Positions 24,876-38,815 of a stretch of 64,000 bases of DNA are shown here, one piece after another (positions within the stretch are counted from its first letter, which is position 1; every line of letters starts with the position of its first letter). The stretch is taken from the NCBI GenBank assembly GCA_036417435.1, contig CM070901.1, positions 7,352,001-7,416,000 on the forward strand, read 5' to 3'. Under the pieces are notes generated by a model, which worked only from the letters and a program-made list of their open reading frames with translations, made no database searches and had not been told where the DNA came from. The translations under genes were made by a program, and so were the position numbers. Source of the DNA: Inia geoffrensis. Its lineage: Eukaryota > Chordata > Mammalia > Artiodactyla > Iniidae.

Positions 24876-25115
24876 TAATAGCTAACATTAATTGAACCCT
24901 TACTAAGCGCCGTGTCCTAGGTGCATTTAAACTTTATTTAATCTTCACAATAATTTTCAAAGTTAGAGACTATTATTATCCTCATTTTATAAGCGAGGAA
25001 ACAGAAGCACACAGTGAGGAAGCTTCCCAAGGTCCCAGAGCTAGAACCCACAGTGGAGCCAGAATGCAGGTGTCAGGTCCCTCAGGACCCAGAGCCCGGG
25101 CTCTTGGCTTCTGAG
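24876..25115 (-). mobile_element. MIR SINE, nearly full length
   Basis: Clear antisense MIR: AATAGCTAACATTAATTGAACCCTTACTAAGCGCC, then ACTATTATTATCCTCATTTTATAAGCGAGGAAACAGAAGCACACAG, CCCAAGGTCCCAGAGCTAG, and a tail AGAGCCCGGGCTCTTGGC corresponding to the tRNA-like head. It is the best-preserved MIR in the window and an old mammalian insertion. Confidence 0.93.
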
Positions 25116-25399
25116 TCATGTCTCATCCCTATTTCCAAATAACATTCTTCACTTAAAGAAACGAGGGCTCCTGCATAATACGTCTAATTTAGGGCTTGCA
25201 TAGGGAAAGTACAAGAAGAACCTGAAACAATGTGTTTGAACAGAAAGCAAGAAAAGGCTCAAAGAGTCAAAAGGACGTGAAAGTCCATCAGGAAGGGCCT
25301 CTGCTGGTAAATCTGTGACCCCTTGAATATGAAAATGAATAAAAATAGTCACAGATTGTAATTCTTTGAATAAAGAAGAATACATTATTGAAGGAGGTG

Positions 25400-25795
25400 G
25401 CAGGACATGACCTGACTGCTACTTGACCCCTGGCTGGACCTGGGCTATCTGAGGTTCCTCACCCACTCCTCTGTCCTAGGCTCTGCCTACTGTTCCCATA
25501 CTAAGAGCCATTTCAAGGACACAGCCTTGATGGATGGAGTGAGGTGTTTTTGAGACCATCTGGACTGAATATATGACTGAACCCAGTTAATGCCTCTCTA
25601 TAAACTTTTAAGAGTTGTGGGGTGGGCAGGTGCAAAGATCTACTGGTCCTGCGGCACCTAAGACAAGCCTTGTAAGTTCCCTTGCTTATTAAACCTACCA
25701 CCTACCAGTCTGGAGTGGCCTGCCTCTTTTATGGGTCTCTCTTTCCCCTCCATGTCCTGGGACCAGTTTCAGATTTCACCTGGGAATATCCCAAC
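25400..25795 (+). mobile_element. Probable solo LTR (endogenous retrovirus)
   Basis: A mid-GC block in AT-rich surroundings with LTR texture: a polyadenylation-type signal ATTAAA in CTTGCTTATTAAACCTACC near 25687, then a GTCTGGAGTGGCCTGCCTC segment and an end near TATCCCAACA. No gag, pol or env reading frame is next to it, so it would be a solo LTR. Edges are approximate and I saw no convincing short target-site duplication. The family is not identified. Confidence 0.5.
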
Positions 25796-25829
25796 AGTAC
25801 AAACCAACACCCATCATTATATATTATTT

Positions 25830-25860
<31 letters not shown>

Positions 25861-25890
25861 GGAGAGAGAGAGAGAAAGAAAGAAAGAGAT
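25830..25890. repeat. (TA)n-(GA)n compound microsatellite
   Basis: TA run to 25860, then GA and GAAA repeats to 25890. Confidence 0.95.
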
Positions 25891-28800
25891 ATTTAGTTCT
25901 AAATGCTAACTAGTAAACAGAAAAGGAGAAATGTATTTCAAAATTGTACTGTATGGTAAAACTAATGAGTTACAGTTTTAAGTGTCATAAAATATTACAG
26001 AGACACAAAATATCTTCCAACAAGCTTTCAATTATAAATGAGAAAAGAGTAACTTTCCAGCATGGAAAACTAGTGGCCACTACCTTAAGTCATCAAAACC
26101 AATATCACTGCTATTCAGTCAAGCAAAAATCACATATTTCCTAAAAAGATGCACTGTGAAAGACAAATCAGTTCATTGATATTCCTGAAAATTAAATAAC
26201 CTGAATCTAATGACTGCAATCTCACCTTGCAAGGCATTTCACAAAGTTACTGGCCTGTATGCTTCTAAATTACCAAGGACAGGAAGCACACAGACAAACA
26301 GTGTGAGACACTGCTACATATTACGAGAAAATAAAAAGACTTGACAGCTGACAGAAAAGCATGATGTTGGACTGGAACTGGAACTGAGAAAACCAACAAC
26401 TCCAAAGGACTTTAGTGGTGGAATTGGCTTTGTTTGTGAATGTGTTGTGTGTGATAGCAATGAATTATATGACATCTCTTTAAATGAAATAAAGATCTAC
26501 AATTCTGTAATGATATATATATATATGGGGGGGATATTTAATTATAGATATAGATGTGAAAGGATAAATAAATGGGATAGAAGCTAAGTGACAACTGTCA
26601 AAGATGGAATAATGTATTTATAAATCATAATAGATACTAAAACTGAGAGTTCGATGAGAAACATAGTTGCAGAAATAGGTATGTTCATTGATATGTTTTG
26701 TGTATATTCTCAACTTTTTACATATACTATAAATATGTACCTGTGAACTGATTGACTATTTCAGTTAACCCATTATATATAAATGCAATTAAAGATAAGA
26801 AACTTAGTTCTACTTGTTGTCTAGATTATTTTGCTCTCAATATGCAAAATGCATGTTTAAGATAATTGTATCTGATGTGAGATGCTTACACATGCCTTAT
26901 TATCTAGTTTGAATTATATTCTTCAGAATGAATCAAAATCCTACCAGAGTTGAAGCTTTCAGCTTAAGCCATAACTGAATCATGTCAATCAGAAAGGCAG
27001 TCTGGAAAATATTGATACTGTGAATAAAACATTAATTTCACTAATTAATAACTTTAACGTGCTTACACAAATATTTCTTAAATCTCACAATGAAAGAAAA
27101 CACAAATCTTTTCCTGTAGCTGGCAAGTTTATACTTACAAACTATTTAGAAAAAAAAATTCAGCAGTGGACAAAGAGGAAGAAAAAAAGCTGGCAGAATT
27201 AACTATTGAAATTCAGAATCATGCAGGTTATGGCCAACATCTTAATCCAAAAGAATATTCGAAATGAGGAAAACATTTATTCAGAAAAGTATTATTTTGG
27301 ACTACTGTACACAGGAAAAACCAATCATATTCACATCAAGTTGTTTGACAGAAAAGTGATATTTCTGTATTCTATAATTATTATAAATCTGTATATAAAA
27401 TTTCCTATAAAGTTAAATTATAATTTTCTGGCCCATTTTTTTTTTACTATTTAAAATTTATAATTTTTATCATGCTACTCTCATTGTAAAAAATAATAAT
27501 AATGAATAGATATGTACCTATACAAACACGTACACCTGCACATATACATAGGAAAGAAAGGTTTATGTAAAGATCTCCATTTTGCAATTTAAATCTATGC
27601 TACAACAGCATTATGTGTCCTTTTTTTATACGGGCATTTTAGAAATCGGTGATACAAGTTCATATTAAAATGACAACCTTAATTCCACTTAACTCATCAC
27701 ATGGGTAAGAAGTATACTTTCTCCTGTGGAAAAGGTTAAATCAAACTAGGAAAACTCAGATGATTTAATACTATTCGTTATTATTTAATATTAAGTTTTT
27801 ATGTGAGTTATTTTATTATTACTATTAAATTTTAATGTAAATCATAAAATTTTAAGCCAGAAGATGACTTGAAATAATCAATACTAAAGTCACAATTGTA
27901 GCCTTCTCAAGAATCTAGTGATCTCAAGCTTCCTCCTTCTAGATATCCAGACCCAGACTTTGGGTGGGATGGGATAGGGTGCAGATGAGTCCAGCAAGAA
28001 CATAGTCCAGAAGCTAGAAGTACGATTTTAATCCCAGTTAGCTGCCTCTCCAAATAATGAGGGTTATGTCTGAACCCAAGTACATGAAAGGAAGTTGAAG
28101 AGGAAAATAAAGTGGCTGGTTCAACAAATCTGCAAAAAAATTAAACAATCTTGACAAAAAAATCTCTAACAGCTCAAAATAATCATGGAGTCCAAGAATT
28201 GGATGGAAATCATTAATGGAGAAAGCATTCAGAAAAAAGAAAAAACAGAATTCCAGAAATATTCTAGTAAACAAATGCATTGCCAACAACTTTGAGAAAT
28301 ACTTTGAGGGTTGAGATTCTAGAGGTTTGCTTTCTAGAGTTGACTTATGTGGTGGTGAGTCTGGAGTAGGTTGAACAGGGTGAGACACCAGATTCATATC
28401 TTTTACAGAAGTCTTCCCGTAGGCTTGCTGTTCTTTAGGGCTACGGTTTTGAATTTCTCTCCATATATTTTCTAGTCACTGCCTTCAAGTGTGTGAAATT
28501 ATTTTTCATATCTGTGAGTTTAGTATTGATCAAGTTACCATGATTTCATTTCATACACTTTCAGAGATAAAAGCTAATATTTTCTCTTCAGCAGGACCCA
28601 ATGGATAATTATTTGCCTTCATTGTAAGATAGAAATCTTATAATGCAGATGTCTCTTAATGCCAAAAAACAGAATACTGTTCATTGCTTTTATGTTGTTC
28701 TTTGTAATTGCTCTTGTTTTATCAGGAATATCTTGACTCTGTAATTATATTTTCTATTATGGCATACTGTGTGATGGTCTAGGCCTCAGTACCCTCACCT

Positions 28801-29029
28801 CTAAAAGCAGTTTGGGATAGACAAGAATGTAGTTTACTTTTGGTACTAAAATTCTGTGAGTCTTTCTCTGTCACATTTTTTTTTCAATGTTACTCTCCTT
28901 TGGTTCACTCTGACTTCCTTTACCATGAATAGAATGGTCACATTTTAGTTTTAGTTGTTAACTGCCCACAATTGGCTAATCTTATTCTTTTACAGAGAGT
29001 ATTATTAAATATAGAGAAGCATTTTTTAA
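25891..29029. other. Unassigned non-coding sequence
   Basis: About 3.1 kb without a recognised gene, RNA or interspersed repeat; short TA run near 26512-26525. A 119-codon minus-strand frame at 28038-28397 is hydrophobic and low-complexity in part and resembles no family I know. Confidence 0.45.
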
Positions 29030-29347
29030 AATAAATTGATTTATTTATTTTTGGCTGTGTTGGGTTTTTGTTGCTGTGTGTGGGCTTTCTGTAGTTGTGG
29101 CACGGGCTTCTCATTGCGGTGGCTTCTCTTTGTTGTGGAGCACAGGCTCTAGGCATGTGGGCTTCAGTAGTTGTAGCATGTGGGCTCAGTAATTGTGTCT
29201 CACGGGCTCTATAGCGCAGGCTCAGTAGTTGTGGCACACAGGCTTAGTTGCTCTGTGGCATGTGGGATCTTCCCAGGCCAGGGCTCAAACCCATGTCCCC
29301 AGCACTGGCAGGCAGATTCTTAACCACTGCACCACCAGGGAAGTCCT
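29030..29347 (-). mobile_element. CHR-type SINE, long form
   Basis: Antisense long CHR: the tail reads AATAAATTGATTTATTTATTTTTGGCTG, and the head ends CCACTGCACCACCAGGGAAGTCCT at 29347. Internal TTGTGGC-type repeats correspond to the CCACAACTACTG repeats in sense. A convincing target-site duplication was not found. Confidence 0.92.
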
Positions 29348-29688
29348 AGCAGTTTATTTTTTGATTATGTGTATTATTTTGTACTCTACAAAAATTATTT
29401 AAATCATTCGGATCACAATATCCTCAGGTGTGGAGGAGCTGATCTATATCTTAGATCTGCAGTATATTGTGAAACACTGAGTTGCTTGGGAAGAAAAGAT
29501 GTCTCAGGCTTCAAATTGTTTTTCTGTAAAAATAAATGGGAATAAAGATGTGTCTGGAAGAAGAATTCTAGTTTCTGTTTCCTGCTGCTGTAAATTTGAC
29601 ATCAGCTCTACCTCTCTGGCAAAAGAGGAGGGTAACACATTTCACCATTCTTGTACTCACCCTGAGCTACAATAGTACTGTTCTTCAA
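29348..29688. other. Unassigned non-coding sequence
   Basis: Nothing recognised. Confidence 0.5.
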
Positions 29689-29698
29689 GACTGAACAC

Positions 29699-30150
29699 GA
29701 TACCATTTGCAGCAACATGGATGGACCTAGAGGTTGTCATGCTGAGTCAAGTAAGTCAGACAGAGAAAGACAAATATGATATCACTTATATGTGGAATCA
29801 AAAAAAAATGGTACAAATGAACTTATTTACAAAACAGAAATATAGTCACAGATGTAGAAAACAAACTTATAGTTACAAGGCGGAGAGGCCGGGGGAGGGA
29901 TAAATTCAGAGATTGGGATTGACATGTATACACTACTATATATCAAATAGATAACTAATAAGGACCTACTGTACAGCAGAGGGAACTCTACTCAATACTC
30001 TGTAACGACCTATATGGGAAAAGAATCTAAAAAAGAGTGGATATATGTATGTGTATAACCCATTCACTTTGCTGTACAGGAGAAATTAACACAACATTGT
30101 AAATCAACTATACTCCAATAAAAAATCCTAAGTGAAAAAAAAGAAAAAAG
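29699..30150 (+). mobile_element. 5'-truncated L1 3' end
   Basis: Covers the end of ORF2 (ATGGATGGACCTAGAGG, CAAGTAAGTCAGACAGAGAAAGACAAATA) and the 3' UTR to CAACTATACTCCAATAAAAA and an interrupted A-rich tail. Flanks GACTGAACAC (29689-29698) and GACTGACCAC (30151-30160) match 9 of 10 and are the likely target-site duplication. Same subfamily as the copy at 49441-49925. Confidence 0.9.
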
Positions 30151-30160
30151 GACTGACCAC

Positions 30161-32384
30161 AGATGCTTCTTATACACTCTTTCTTGCCATCAGTAAGAGG
30201 CATGATGATAACACACTAGGTATTACTTCAATCTCTTTTGTGTTGAGATGTTTAGAATATTATCTAGTCCCTTTCAGAAAACTGGGCTACCTGGTGTTTG
30301 TCCCATACAGTCTAGGTAGAGGGCAAGCCATTTACCAAATGATGTCCAAGAAAAACCACAAGTCGAAAGCAGGGTAAAATGAGAATATGTAACACCAGGA
30401 TAAAAAACAACTGGAAAGTTCTAATAGAAGATGTTCACAGCCTCAGAATCAGACGAACAGGAGGTAGGAAACCTGAAACCAAGGAGAGAAGAGGCCAAAA
30501 CAAGTAAGTGAAAAAAAACGCTTTTGTTCTTTGGTGATGATTCATATTTTCTTTAAAGGCTTCGTGCAAAACAGACAAGTATAGAGAAATTAGAGATATT
30601 AAACTCAAATATATACGTGTGTGTTTTTTAGTTAATTCAAGTACAAGCCCATTCAAACATTTCCATGAGCATTTATTACAGGTTGTTAAACAAGTACTTC
30701 TTCCTTGAACATTTTATATTTAAGTATATATAGAGCTGATTAATAGAATTTTTTCTCATCTTCAGTTTCTTGAAAACATCTTATGGAGAATCATAGCTTT
30801 GGAAAATTCTATCCAAAGCATTTTAAATAAAAATCTATCACTATTGCCGTAAAATCCAAATAGATTTTATAAATGAAATTTATTAAAGTTATTTTTGTCC
30901 TGGTGAATTAATAGTTGCAATCAATAGATGGATAAAGCAAGTTACATTGAGAGGAGTAATCTGCCCTAAAATTATTATTATGTGGTAATGATTTTTCTAT
31001 TTCTTGTATCTGTCCTATGTTTTCTTCCAAAAGGAAACTATATAAAGGTCACTGCTGTTTGTGGTGAAAACATAAAATTTTACTACTATGCTGTAATAAA
31101 CCCAACAGACTGCTCACAAGTTAATTGAAATATTTCTCCCTTTGGCTGTTGGTAAATCACCTGTGCACAGTATATGGGTATAAAGTAGGCTGAATTTATT
31201 TGTGTGATTGATAAAAACTGGTGGGGCCAGAAAGGAAACAACCAATAAAAGAATAAAGGAATAGACATATTTCATTTTTATTCTTCTTATTGGTTTCTAC
31301 ATTTTATTGTTTTCTGTATTTTCTATATTCCATTATTTTATCTGTTGGCATTTACATTATCTTTGGCATTGTTATTAGTGGGAAATTCAGCTTGCTTTCG
31401 AAGGTATGAAAAGAATGAATGAGTTCGAACTTTTTCATTCAAAATATTTCTTCTGGTTAATGAGTCTTAGTTTCTAACAACATCTCTCATAATACATCTT
31501 TTAAGTTACTCTGAAGGTGTTTTAGGGACAAACAATGTTAGGTAAAGCTGCTGTGAGTGAGCTATACAAAAGCACACTAGGATGCAAACCGTTATCAGAA
31601 TTTTAATGGTGGAGGCTGCCAAGTGTTGGGTGAGGAAGAGACAACTGACCTGCTGTTTGAAGAAAGAGTTTGCAAGATCAAAACAGAATGAAAAGCCTCT
31701 AATGAGATATAACAATACACATTAAGCCCATAGATGGAAAGAAACCTGGGATTTTTAAGGAAATAACAATCCATTGAGACTGTAGTTAAATAAATGAAAA
31801 GGTTTATAGAAAACCTGAGGTTGGTCTAGTTGGTAGAGTTAAGGGGTTTTAGTTGAGTCCAAGTGGAATGGATGCCCAGCTAACACTTAAGTATCTCTCA
31901 AGGTTCTGTATGGAAAGCTGATTAGGAACAAAGGAATGTACTGTCAGTGGTCAACAAGAAATCTGTCAACCATTGTGGAGGAGTGTTGGTGGAAGTTGGA
32001 TCATGGAGGTGATGGTCGATGTGGAAGGAAATGGAAGGAATCAAGGCAGAATTTGTAGTCCTAATTCACAGTACTGATGATGAGTAGGATGTGCCATATG
32101 AGGAGGAAAATACATAAAGAATGAAACTCAGGTAGTCTTAATTGAGCCATTGAGTGGATTAAGATGTCATTTATGGGGTCTGGAAAGGACAGAAGTTAGG
32201 AGGTTGATTAATGAGCCTAAGCATTGTACAGTGCTCCGTGATGTCTATGAGGCAACCACTGAAGATGTTAATTAGACTTGTGTGGATAAATATAGATAAA
32301 TACAGATATAGACAGAGATATACAGTATAATTAACAGTATATTAGGACAATATTATTTCTATTTTTAAAATACAATAGTGTCCA
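30161..32384. other. Unassigned non-coding sequence
   Basis: No gene or repeat recognised. 31950-32260 (GGAGGTGATGGTCGATG..., GATGTCTATGAGGCAACCACTGAAGATG) may be an unknown old repeat. A GATA-rich patch lies near 32286-32330. Confidence 0.4.
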
Positions 32385-33172
32385 GCACTAAAAAGTATTG
32401 ATTTATTGGACCTCATTAAATTAAAAAAATTCTGTTTATCAAAATACCATTCAAAAACATGAAAAAAATAAAATATTCAAAGCAAACGACTTGTATGTAG
32501 ATCTTTAAAGAGCTATACATCAGTTTTAAAATATAATTGATCCAATTTTAATCTAGAGTGTTAATGTTAGAAAAGATGCAGAGGAAGTAAATGTGAATAT
32601 AAAATCGTACAGTAATTGGAGTGTTCTTCATAAACTAAAACTTATTCATACAACCCTGCATACTGACTAGCTATTTTCCCAAGCACAGTAAGAATATATG
32701 TCCAAATAAAAATCTGTATACAGAAGGTTACAATGGTTTAAACACAAATGAAAACAACCCAAATGTCTATGACTCTAATGATTGAACAATCTATGATACA
32801 GATGTATAATGAAATGCTATTGATCAACAAAATAAATGAATGAACTACTCATACATTCAACAAGAGATGAATATCGAGTGGATTAAGTGAGAGAAGCCAC
32901 ACTCAAAAGACTCTAAGATTCCATTCCTAAGTCATGCTTGAATAGGCAAAAACAGTGTGACAAGAAACATATTAGTTGTTGCCAGGACATAAGGTAAGGG
33001 AGGGTAGGAGAGTAACTACAAATGGCAAGAAGGGACTTTTGCGGTATTAAAGATATTATGCATCTTTACTGCAGGACCCATTACAACACTTTTGTCAAAA
33101 TTCAGAGAACCAGATGCAAATGATGAATTTACTTTATGTAAATTTTAACTCAATAAACCTGACTTAAAAAAA
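32385..33172 (+). mobile_element. Ancient L1M ORF2 end and 3' UTR
   Basis: Blocks in L1M order: TGATTTATTGGACCTCATTAAATTAA, AACAACCCAAATGTCTATGA, AAATGAATGAACTACTCATACATTCAACAAG, GTGAGAGAAGCCACACTCAAAAGACT, TTAGTTGTTGCCAGGACATAAGG, and the tail TTTATGTAAATTTTAACTCAATAAACC. Frames are fully decayed; old 5'-truncated copy. Confidence 0.85.
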
Positions 33173-35930
33173 TAATATGTACGGTGCAGGTATAAATTTT
33201 ATCAGTATATAAAAATGTTCTATGAGTGTGAGTAGATTTTATTATGTTTACTAAAATTTACCTGTATTTTTTCAGATTTTATCTACAAGGTGACTAGAAT
33301 TAAATAACTCAATGTTTCATAGTAAACTCAAAAACGTTTTAAAGTGTAGGCTATGCAATCATTATTCCCTTGATAAAAACAAGTTTATCTTTTCATTACT
33401 AGTAGTAAAAAAAAGTAATTTAAAGCTTTAACACAAAGGCCTTGCTCTTAAAAATTTCCTGGTGACCAAATTAATGAGGATCATATGTCTTGAACTTAAA
33501 AATAACAACTCTTTACAAATGGAGGGAAAATAAGAGGAAGTAAAAAAGAAAATTCAATATTCTATTTTATATGGCAAATGAAGTCAGTGGTGGCTTTGAA
33601 TTCTGCACATTATAGGTGCTGATTGCAGCTTTAATAATATTAAAAATAGATAGTTCTTACTTTCTTCATATTTTATCTAATTATTATTGACAAAAATGGC
33701 ATTTCTAATGTTTCCTTATTCTGTTGGGGAATTATATTTTCTCCTCTGAATACTGTGCAATTTAAAAGAGTAATTTAAAAAATCTTCCCTGAATCTCAAA
33801 GTAAGATATAAAAAATAATAGTAAAACACAGAGCCCCATAAAATGGGAAATTCTTTCCAGGAATTCTTGTTTCATAAGTAACAACGATTTCACCACTGTT
33901 TTTGTATATTCTCTTTTTCCCAATGGAATTATTAATAGTTATGTTAATAAACATGTTAATGACCCTATTATTTACTACTTAGCAGTTATACTCTTTATTA
34001 TATATAACTATAATAAACTATGAAATTACTTCTATAGTGTTTTCCCATTAATTTTGTTAATGTCAACCTCTTAGAGTCAGAAACAAACGTGTCTTTATAT
34101 GAGGGTTAACAACCAAGGATTAATCTCAAATGCTATCTGGCCTGTGATATTGTACACCCTCTGTATCAGACCTGAGGAGGAAATACAAAGCAGCTGATAC
34201 TCAGAGACCATAGAAAATAATGTGTTTTAGGAAAATCAAATGCCTGCAGGGATCAGGCAGTCAAAATAAAATTTTGAGCCTGGCCAAAGATAAAACAACA
34301 GAAAATACAGTATTCTTTGACATACAGAAAGTATATACCAGATTAAAGGCATATTAATTCTTAACGTTAAAGGGAAGTACAGGCCTTAAAATATCTATCT
34401 ACTGAGGACTCTTGGCCCAAGAACCACCTGTTTCTGACCCTTTGGACCTTGAATTATTTACTATTATAATAAAATATTATAATATGTAGATGGTTAAATT
34501 TTATCTTATATTTTTACCATTGTTAACATTAGTGATAGTATGATAAAAACACAAATATAAACAAGATATTTTAAATAGATTATCAAAAACAAATATTACA
34601 ATTGTTCATTATTCACAAGACTGTACAAACACAGCCATCAACATAAATTTTAAATTCTGATCATAGCACACAAGGCATGGTATTTACAGTAAATTATATT
34701 TCCCTTTAATTTGTAACTAAGTTTGTGCTTGTGTGTGAATATATATTATTTTGGTAATAATTTGCTGGCTTCCATATAATTAGAAAAACTCATATCAGAG
34801 ACATTAATTTTATAATATACTCAAGAGACATTAAATATTATGCTAACTAAAATGTCAGTTAATAGACATTGATTTATGATCAATGTCATAACTTCTTAGG
34901 TTTTTAACACCATATGCCACTTATCAGCATTATATTATTTACTATTTATTGACTGTGCATTTTATTTTCTAAGCTTGTGAACTAGAATTGCCTTCTTTAG
35001 GGAGTGTAATTTCAATTATCTGAGTGGTTGATCTACCAGAAAATATCTCCAGTCAACTTTGACATTTAAAATACATTTGAAGTTTTCTAGAAGGGTAGTT
35101 ACATTACTGAATGGTCAAATTGTTATTTAGGAACAAAATCCCTTGCATCTGAAATAAACTGGTACATGAGTAGAAAGGGAGTTTATATGCTAGTTCCCAA
35201 CAACTAATATCCAGCATCCAAACCTCTATATATTTTGCCGTAAAGTGTGTTTACAACTAATCAATTCAACTTTCCAGACATTGATATTGCTGACAAAAGC
35301 GTGGAAAACAAAACAAATCAATGCTGGCTTAGAAACTTCATTAAAAACATTTTAGCATAAAACTTTTAAATATAAAGGATCTGAGAGCCTTAAGTGAGGC
35401 GTACAGATATATCCCTAATCAGCTTCACCAACCCAAGAGATAGAATGTGAAAAAAAATATTATGAGGGATTGTCTTTACCTAAAGAATATCATATTTATA
35501 TTCTTGGATGTACACTAATTTTTTTTCAAGAAATGAAAGATATTTGTTTTACACGTAGCTACCTGGGCTGTGGTAAGGTTGAGTTTTCATGACTGAATAA
35601 AATAAATTTATGTATTGTTCCTATTAGTTATCTCCTGCTATTGTTTTCTATTGTCTATCATTTCCATTGGACAATTAAAACTTTTAAAAATATATTCCTA
35701 TGTATTCAGTTATATAGCTCCACAGAAGTGATATCTATTTGTGTTAATATCTATCTGTTTGTGTTAATTAATCGATTAATTAACAAAGTTCATAATCACC
35801 AGGGCAATGAATATTTGTAAACTATATAGCATTTATAATTGAAAGCTTACTGTTCATTTCTTACTTATTGAGGTTGTATTTTGACTTGGACATATTTTTG
35901 CCAAGATAGCTGGGAAGAGGCGAAAGAGGG
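33173..35930. other. Unassigned AT-rich non-coding sequence
   Basis: About 2.8 kb in which I recognise no gene, RNA or interspersed repeat. Confidence 0.45.
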
Positions 35931-35965
35931 AAAGAGAGAGAGAGAGAGAGAAAGAGAGAAGAATA
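35931..35965. repeat. (GA)n microsatellite
   Basis: Nearly pure AG repeat with a few AAAG interruptions. Confidence 0.95.
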
Positions 35966-37505
35966 GAAAAAGAAAAAAAGGAATACATTTAACATAGAGC
36001 AATTCTTTTATAATCTAGGAAGACTTGTTAGAGACGTACACGTAAGAAACTTGTAAAAGAATGTGCAAGATGAGGAATATTATGACCAATCAAATGTGCT
36101 CAGAAGTTCTCCATCAAATACTAAATTTATCTTCTATCTATTCCAGCATTTTCACAAGATACACACTGATTCCCAAATGACATTGGCTATTTGTATAAGA
36201 TATTCATATTCTACATGATGTGGAACACTGATATTTGGACTGCTCTGAAAGATGTCTGGGGATATGAATCAAAATATTTCTTAGGAAAAAAACACAACAT
36301 CTTAGGTTAATTCACCAGTATATAGATGGATGGATAGATAGATAGATAGATAGATATAGACAGTAATTTTAAAAGCCCTACAAATGCCTCCTTTAATTAT
36401 TTTCTCAGTGTTCCCATGAACATAGTTGTATCTTCTTTTATTTATTATTAAAAATAATTTAGAATTATTGTCTTTGAACTTCATACATATTTATAAATGC
36501 TTACATTTCAAAGATAGAACCACAAATTTTCTTTTATGTTAAGAAGCTTTTATACTAGTTTTAATTGGCACTCAGTAGATCTGTGAAAGGAAATGACCAT
36601 TACCATCTGACATTCTATACAGCTTCTTCAATTTGTCCTGTTTTTTCCTTGCTACTAGTGCAGGAAGAAGGTATTAGTCATGCTTCTACATCTACAAACT
36701 ATATTTGGTAATAGTAGTAGTAGATTTTCATATTTTTGTTGAGTTTTTAAAATAGGAAGTTCAAGGAACCTACTATTTTGAGGTTCACAATAATCTCTCC
36801 GAATCAGTTTAATTTGGTGGTAAGTAATCTGTACATAACTCAAGTGACAATAAATTAACGGTGCAACAAGTCCCATTTGAAATATCTTAGCACTCTGTAT
36901 GCATTCTATGTTTCACCACATGAGATTAACGTGCCAAAACACAAGACTTCTCATTGAATCATTTACACAATTAGTTAAATATTAAAAAATCTTTATTTAA
37001 AAATGTCCAGTAATACCTATTTATTTTCTTTAACTCTTATCTAATTTATTTCACATTCCCAGCTATGATTTAAAATAGTTTGCTTTAATATTTTTATGTC
37101 TTGCACGTAGGAAATCACCTCAAATCCTTAGTAGAAGTATAAACCAGAAAGGATTAGCAGATTGCTGCCTAGTCACATGTCAGCCTTCAATAAATAATCC
37201 ATGTTATGATGGGGGGGGTCATTAATATATTTGACATTCCCAGATAGGCAATTTCAAAGGCCTGAAAATAGTAAGACAATTTATCCACAGAAAATCTTGT
37301 GGCCTATAAAGAAATCCTCCCAATCAACTGAAAAATAATTATACAAATACAAAATTTTTATACACAATTCAATAGCTTTCCAGTCTATTAGAAACAGTAA
37401 TTTAAAACAGAGTATGGAAAATGTGCCATATAAAAGCATCACAAAAGTAATAATTTAGCCACAAGACTGATAACATACGTTCAAAACTTATGCGATAATA
37501 AAATG
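35966..37505. other. Unassigned non-coding sequence
   Basis: Apart from the GATA repeat listed separately and an 8-base G run near 37211, nothing recognised. Confidence 0.45.
36324..36360. repeat. (GATA)n microsatellite
   Basis: About six GATA units preceded by GATG units. Confidence 0.95.
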
Positions 37506-37520
37506 CTCTCAAAACTTTTG

Positions 37521-37744
37521 TTTTTGTTTTTTGTTTGTTTTGTTTTGTTTTTTGAGGTACGCGGGCCTCTCACTGTTGTGGCCTCTCCCATTGCGGAGCA
37601 CAGGCTCCAGACGTGCAGGCTCAGTGGCCATGGCTCACAGGCCCAGCCGCTCCGCGGCATGTGGGATCTTCCCAGACTGGGGCACGAACCCGTGTCCCCT
37701 GCATCGGCAGGCGGACTCCCAACCACTGCGCCACCAGGGAAGCC
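37521..37744 (-). mobile_element. CHR-type SINE, short form
   Basis: Antisense copy; the tail is (GTTTT)n near 37519-37552, the head ends CCAGGGAAGCCC at 37744. Perfect 15-bp target-site duplication CTCTCAAAACTTTTG at 37506-37520 and 37745-37759. Confidence 0.95.
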
Positions 37745-37759
37745 CTCTCAAAACTTTTG

Positions 37760-38469
37760 ACTTGATAGACTGGATTGGAAAGCAGATACTGTGTACCCAA
37801 ATAGTAAATATAAAACACAGAATGATGTCAATGGCTATTGTTTTCAAATAAATATATAGGTTTAATGCAGTTCCAAATACAAACATTCTGAATAGTTTTT
37901 TCACTTTAATTATGCTCTACCTTCCCTTCTGCTTCCTGTTGACTAAGTTACATTCTTTCTGGAATCATTAGAATATTTTTTAAATACTTGATTAATATTT
38001 AATATTCTGAGGATTAAGTAACAAAATCAAACAAGTTTTTTACTTGACTAGGTTCATTTCCTCTGAATTCTTCTAAGAGTTTAAAACAAACTATCACACT
38101 TATTGATTTAGAACCATCAGATTTTACTTCAGGAAAATCTAATACCTTTCAAAAAGTGACCCTATACTTTAGGAAGACACACTCAGTGCTTGTTTTTATT
38201 TTCTTGACAATATATTTATTAACAAAATGCATCATGGGAAACAAATCTACCTCTTAAAATTCCATTTGCTTTTGTGGTTAGACATGCTTGACCAAAAATT
38301 TTTGGAGAAAAATATGCACCTGGTCCCAGTTTAAGCTGCATTAAATTTAGTAGAGGCATTGAAATGGCCCTGTCCTCACTTTTACTGAACAAAAAAGTAG
38401 ATCTCATTTAGAATATTGGTAGTTGATTTTTAGTAATAAAATATTAAGCCTATGCATTTAAAGAGGCAG
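37760..38469. other. Unassigned non-coding sequence
   Basis: Nothing recognised. Confidence 0.5.
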
Positions 38470-38815
38470 GGGGAGAAAGAAAATTTGATGAAGGCAGTCA
38501 AAGGCACAAAATTCTAGTTGTAAGATATATACGTGCTAGGGATGTAATGTACAACATGATAAATATAATTAACACTGCTGTATATAATATATGAAAGTTT
38601 TTAAGAGTAAATCCTGAGTTCTCATCACAACAAAATAAATTTTTTCTATGTCTTTAATTTTTATTTATGGGAGATGGTGGATATTCACTAAACATGGATG
38701 TTATTATGATAATCATTTCATGATGTATATGTGTCAAATCATTATGCTGCACCTCAAACTTATACAGCACTGTATGTCACTTATATCTCAAAACTGGAGG
38801 AAGAAAGTAAAAGAG
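38470..38815 (+). mobile_element. Ancient L1M 3' UTR
   Basis: GCTAGGGATGTAATGTACAACATGATAAATATAATTAACACTGCTGTAT, GAGTAAATCCTGAGTTCTCATCACAA, GATAATCATTTCATGATGTATATG and CACCTCAAACTTATACAGCACTGTATGTCA are in the order of the L1M 3' UTR. Ends near TATATCTCAAAACTGGAGGAAGA. Confidence 0.88.

Noticed and set aside
28038..28397. 119-codon minus-strand frame
   Set aside because: Partly low-complexity hydrophobic translation, no domain or homologue recognised, no splice or promoter context.
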